This document shows positions 60,101 to 64,000 of a stretch of 64,000 nt of DNA, piece by piece. This stretch comes from Neurospora tetrasperma FGSC 2508 (Eukaryota > Ascomycota > Sordariomycetes > Sordariales > Sordariaceae), in contig NW_009799101.1 in NCBI RefSeq assembly GCF_000213175.1, forward strand, positions 1,334,341 through 1,398,340, read 5' to 3'. The notes under the pieces were generated by a model. That model was not told the DNA's origin, did no database searches, and saw nothing but the letters and a program-made list of their open reading frames with translations. The first letter of the stretch is position 1. Each line of letters begins with the position of its first letter. The translations under genes were made by a program, and so were the position numbers.

Positions 60101-63100
60101 CCACCACCAGATTAGCCGGGATTGACGATCCATGCGGCACAAAGGAGACATGTATCAGACACACGTCAGCCTTTGGTTCTATAAGGTAGGAGCATATCAT
60201 GTATGCTTTGGCTGTCGTTAAATCTGATAGGACAGACAGGTATTCAAACTGCAACGATGCCGATGCTTGAAAGGATTTCGAAATGTTTGCTTGATGGTCA
60301 ACATCACACACACACCCCTCTCTCTCTTTTCATCCCTCCATCCCTTCCTTCCTCCCGCCGGCCGCAGTATTGTTTGCTCATCTAGGACATCGCAGGAACA
60401 ACCACGATCACACCCCACACGAACTGGAAGGACCTACGGGAATGAATGGAACTGAAAGCACGAAATGGACGGGTTGGAACTAAATCCGAACTGAGAGATT
60501 CCTTCTCCACAGAGCATTGACCATGCCGATGCGCCATGTCCCACTCCCACCTGCCTCCACCCCTGCAGGGCCCGTTTTTCGATACCCCCGCCTCATGTGA
60601 TCAGCAAGAACCGATGGTCTTTTTTTTCTTCAAACAAGATCCACGCTCATGAATTTTGGTGGATGTTTGAAACATCCTATTGTGATATCTTGGTCAGTCA
60701 CGAGAAATCATCACCCAAAAAAAGGGAAGTGACGGGAAGACGTCTGAATGAGTTTATATCACTTTCACAAAGGACAGCCGGGCATGCCATTGTCAACAAA
60801 ACAACGGTCCGAACCCACGACGAACGGCACAGAACGAAAATTCGGCAAGTTTAAAAAAACCCTAAAACACCAACGTACGATTAATCCGGCAACGCCTTCT
60901 GTTTAGCGCGGCAAACTCCGTATTTCAATCACAAGAAAACTGCCGGACCACAAAGGACAATCGCGGCGGGCGAATTGAATTGAAAGAAAAACGAGAGCAG
61001 CAGCTACCATCTCCACGCGGCAGCGGCCGAAAGCAACAGTCATCATCCCGGCATGGTTCAGTTTTATCTTTTCTTCTGGTTCAAGTCATTGTTGGTTTGG
61101 GGTTGTGCCAATCCCGCAATTTTCTCATCTCCGCCCAACTGGCCGGGTATCCTCTTCTTCACCTGTCTCCATTCCTTTCTTCGCTGAAACTACACCGGTC
61201 AATATCGCACAAAACTGGAGTCTTTTCCTTTTTGAAGCTTTATTTACAAACTGAGAGATTTGATATTTCTCCTTATTCATGCCGTCGGTAGGGGGGGTTA
61301 CGCGAGGCTGCAACGGTGCCTCTTTAGTGGCCAGTGGTAGTGTGCATGGTAGAGAGCTTGTCTCTTCGCAGACTTTTGGCCCGAAATTGTCTGCAATTTC
61401 AAAAATGAGCAGACCAAACTCTTTTCTGGCTAGGGGCTGACTCCATGTAAGCGCGGCTATTGGCTGGAGCTTGTACTCCACTGTTGCAATAATGCTAGCG
61501 TTATGTTCATGTCAGGCACCGTGCTGCACAGGATCGCGACATGCATCGCTAGCACGGCAACACTTTTTGGTTGAAGCTGGTGGGGGCGAGATCATGACTT
61601 TCCACTTTCTTGGCTTTCCCGTTCCGTTGTTGGTGTTGGTCGATGGTGTCATCGTGTGGTTTCTAGCCTGGAGCGCTGGGGTCTTTTTGCTTTGCTCTTT
61701 TCAGGCCGTGTCTTCAGTGGGAGATGCGCTACACTGCACTACTATGTACACTACAACCTGGAAGGATAAGCCAGACCACCTCCCTTACTCCGCTGTGCTA
61801 AACTCGGTCCTTTTTCGTTGCTTCGGACTGGAACTCAAGAAGCCACCCAATCTTTGCTTGCATACCGTTTTTGGTTTCTCATAATGCTTCGCTTCCCCCA
61901 TTTGCCACGTTTTTTTTGTGGTTTACCCTTCGTCACGCAGCCCCTTCATCACTTTTCAATGTCCATCATCCTCGCCCTTGCGGGCCGCAAGTGCAAGATT
62001 TGAGATTTCGCTTGTTCTTTCTTTCGGGAGCGGTTTCAGATCATGACACGGCATGGCTCATGGAGTGGTATGGCGAATTCAGAAGTCTGAGACCCAAAAA
62101 GAAACCCAGAAAGAAGCCGGGCTGTCATGGAATTTCAGCGATTTCATGGATGTGTTCCTTGTCGTATTGACCCTCCCCCGTTCCTGGCTTTCGGGGTGAA
62201 CGCCCACCCCGAATGACTTGCGTTCGGTTTCTGTTACAGAGTCAGTATTAGATATCCTGGCACACTGTTAAACCACCGCTTCAAGTTCCAAGAGATGTGC
62301 CGCGATATCGCATACAAGATGGAGGAGCGGGAGCAGGGACAAACGGCGAAACGTCTGCACACCCGCTCCGTCGTGTATATGCATACCTGCTGCGAAGGCA
62401 GCTTGGGATACACTTGAAAACAACTCTACGTATAAGCTCACAAGCAAGTGCCCTACCATCAACATCAAAGACTGCCTTCCTCTCATCTCATAACAGATAC
62501 GAAACACGCTCAAAAAAGAGAGATCGGATGGTTTGAAATGAAACAACATGGGCAAAACGAAATACGCATTTCTTTGCCGTGTTATATTCAAGATCGCGCA
62601 CCAGCTCCTGGCAAACCCCAACCCATTCATCTTTCCTCAACGATCGTTTCGGCCTCCCACATGCCAGCCATCGCGAAGGGGAAACCGAACCCAAGCGAAA
62701 GTTCGCTTAACTCTGGAAAACGAGGTATTCTAGAAGCCGGTTTCGAAGAAGAACAAGAGCGCAACTGAATCTTGAGAGATATGATATGATACGGGCATAC
62801 GGGATCCCACGTCTACCCACATCCGGGCCACGGGCCACGAAACAACCACGGCAACCACGGCTGTAACGTTGGGCAAAATTGATAATTGACAAGAAGTCCA
62901 GTCCAGTTAGTGTTCCAATCGAATTTGCAAACTCATAAGGCACGGACGTTGGATTAATCAGGAACGTTGGTGCAAGTGCCCTGGCAAGCGTAGTACGGTG
63001 TGCACAGTACAGCCAAGGTGCCATTTTATTTTCTTTTTTTTGATCTCTTTTTGTTTTGTTTTTTTTGTTGCTTTTTCAGGGGCTTTTCCGTAACGGCTGA

Positions 63101-64000
63101 ATTTTTCCGAGAACAGCAGGAAGGGAGTTCGGCACGGCCGAGTGGCCAATAATCCGTATCGATCGGTTGCCCGGCTTCTTTTTTGTCTGTCCTTGTGAAA
63201 AGGAAAAATACCAAAAAAAGGAAGGTCGGGAATTTGGAAGCGAAGCGAAGCGAGCGGACATGGAGCCTCACCTCTACACATCCTCATTCATTCGGTTTCA
63301 TTTACACTACTACCTCTTTCTAGGCTATCCCCAGATTAGACTATTCCATGGACTGTGGGACTTGTGACTTTCGTTTTTTCTCCTCAGAATAGTATACCTT
63401 ACCACGTTTTTACTGGGAAGGTCGTCGCGGAGATATGTAATATGAATGATGATGATATGATGCTGATGAGGATTCGCGTACTTTCGGTTTCGGATTTAAT
63501 GGTGGTGGGTTTGGGGATTTACATCATAACTGGGAGACTGATGAGTTTCGGGTATAAAGGTGGACGGCGTGCCCAGTCTGATGTTCCGGTTCACCTGGCT
63601 GAGCTGGTCCTGTTGTGTTGTGTGAGTTGGCGGTCACCACGTTCAACTACACACTACATATCAAGATGATCTCTGACGAAGATCGAAGATGACTGACTAC
63701 CCAGCGAAAGAAGCAGTCTTCTTCTGTTCCATTCGCTGATGCATCAGTTACTTTAGACCATACTCCCCTCTACCAACACAAGCCCCTGCCAAAGTCTTCG
63801 CTTGATCCCCCAAGTGCCGTCAAGCGCCCGCAGTGATATCGCACAAGAGCCTCCATGTACTGACATGACACCCGGCCGAAGGACTTCCTTCATTCGTAAA
63901 CATCCGAGATGAAGAACAAAAGATAGAAAAATGCAGAACAATACGCACGATAAGTCCCTAGAAAAGTAAAAATATCAGAAGTATAAGTTAAGCAGATAAC
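57180..64000. other. Gene-poor region upstream of gna-1
   Basis: About 6.8 kb without a supported gene, up to the window end. The part next to 57180 is the gna-1 promoter and leader. A GAC-type triplet run near 59878-59901 creates a poly-Val stretch in a minus-strand open frame (59859-60311) that starts only at GUG; I do not call it. Open frames at 61471-61884 and 62268-62630 also lack domains. No tRNA, 5S rRNA or spliceosomal RNA was recognised by eye. Confidence 0.55.

Noticed and set aside
59859-60311. Minus-strand open frame of 150 residues with a poly-Val end
   Set aside because: It starts only at GUG, its Val run is made by a triplet repeat, and no family was recognised.
61471-61884. 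Plus-strand hydrophobic open frame of 137 residues
   Set aside because: It begins at a UUG, has no recognised family, and hydrophobic runs arise easily from the T-rich sequence here.
63133-63160. D-arm-like sequence GGCCGAGTGGCC
   Set aside because: No anticodon, variable or T arm follows, so it is not a tRNA gene.
1-64000. Transposons, provirus-like elements, CRISPR arrays, 5S rRNA genes
   Set aside because: I looked for reverse transcriptase or transposase motifs, terminal repeats, direct-repeat arrays and the 5S consensus, and recognised none by eye.

Overview
The window is nuclear DNA of a filamentous ascomycete, most likely Neurospora or a close Sordariaceae relative. Introns are short (mostly 53-80 nt) with GTNNGT donors and CTRAC-type branch sites. 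Proteins are typical of Pezizomycotina, and the gna-1 product has the family's 353 residues. I found no transposon, provirus, CRISPR array or rRNA gene. From memory only, a gna-1 / PDH E1-alpha / SNF2 neighbourhood fits Neurospora linkage group III.

Layout: DNA ligase I (118-3359, minus), pyruvate dehydrogenase E1 alpha (4723-6666, minus), an F-box/eight-WD40 ubiquitin-ligase receptor (9084-11321, minus), a Yta7/ATAD2-type AAA bromodomain ATPase (15433-21356, minus) and RNA polymerase I subunit Rpa49 (24286-25722, minus) lie in a row on one strand. Then come an FHA-domain kinase (27601-30004, plus), a C2H2 zinc-finger regulator with two upstream ORFs (34982-36645, plus), an intron-containing tRNA-Thr(UGU) (38952-39081, plus), the SNF2 chromatin-remodelling ATPase (40461-45037, minus), a WDR70-like protein (47004-48758, minus), a PhyH-type 2-oxoglutarate dioxygenase (49089-50128, minus), Swc5 of SWR1 (50909-51995, plus), tRNA-Ser(AGA) (52367-52448, plus) and the G-alpha subunit GNA-1 (55903-57179, minus). 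Every exon chain below was joined by hand and closes in frame.

The content is mostly housekeeping: genome maintenance and chromatin (ligase, Yta7, SNF2, Swc5, WDR70, FHA kinase), transcription (Rpa49, zinc finger), central carbon metabolism and signalling. Intergenic regions are long (up to 6.8 kb upstream of gna-1) and carry many microsatellites. I see no convincing new multi-gene system. The best leads are gene-level: an AUG-less, presequence-like open frame fused in frame upstream of DNA ligase I, three PCNA-box-like motifs with the best one split by a long intron, an exon that encodes exactly three WD40 blades, tandem uORFs before the zinc-finger gene, and a 57-nt intron in tRNA-Thr.
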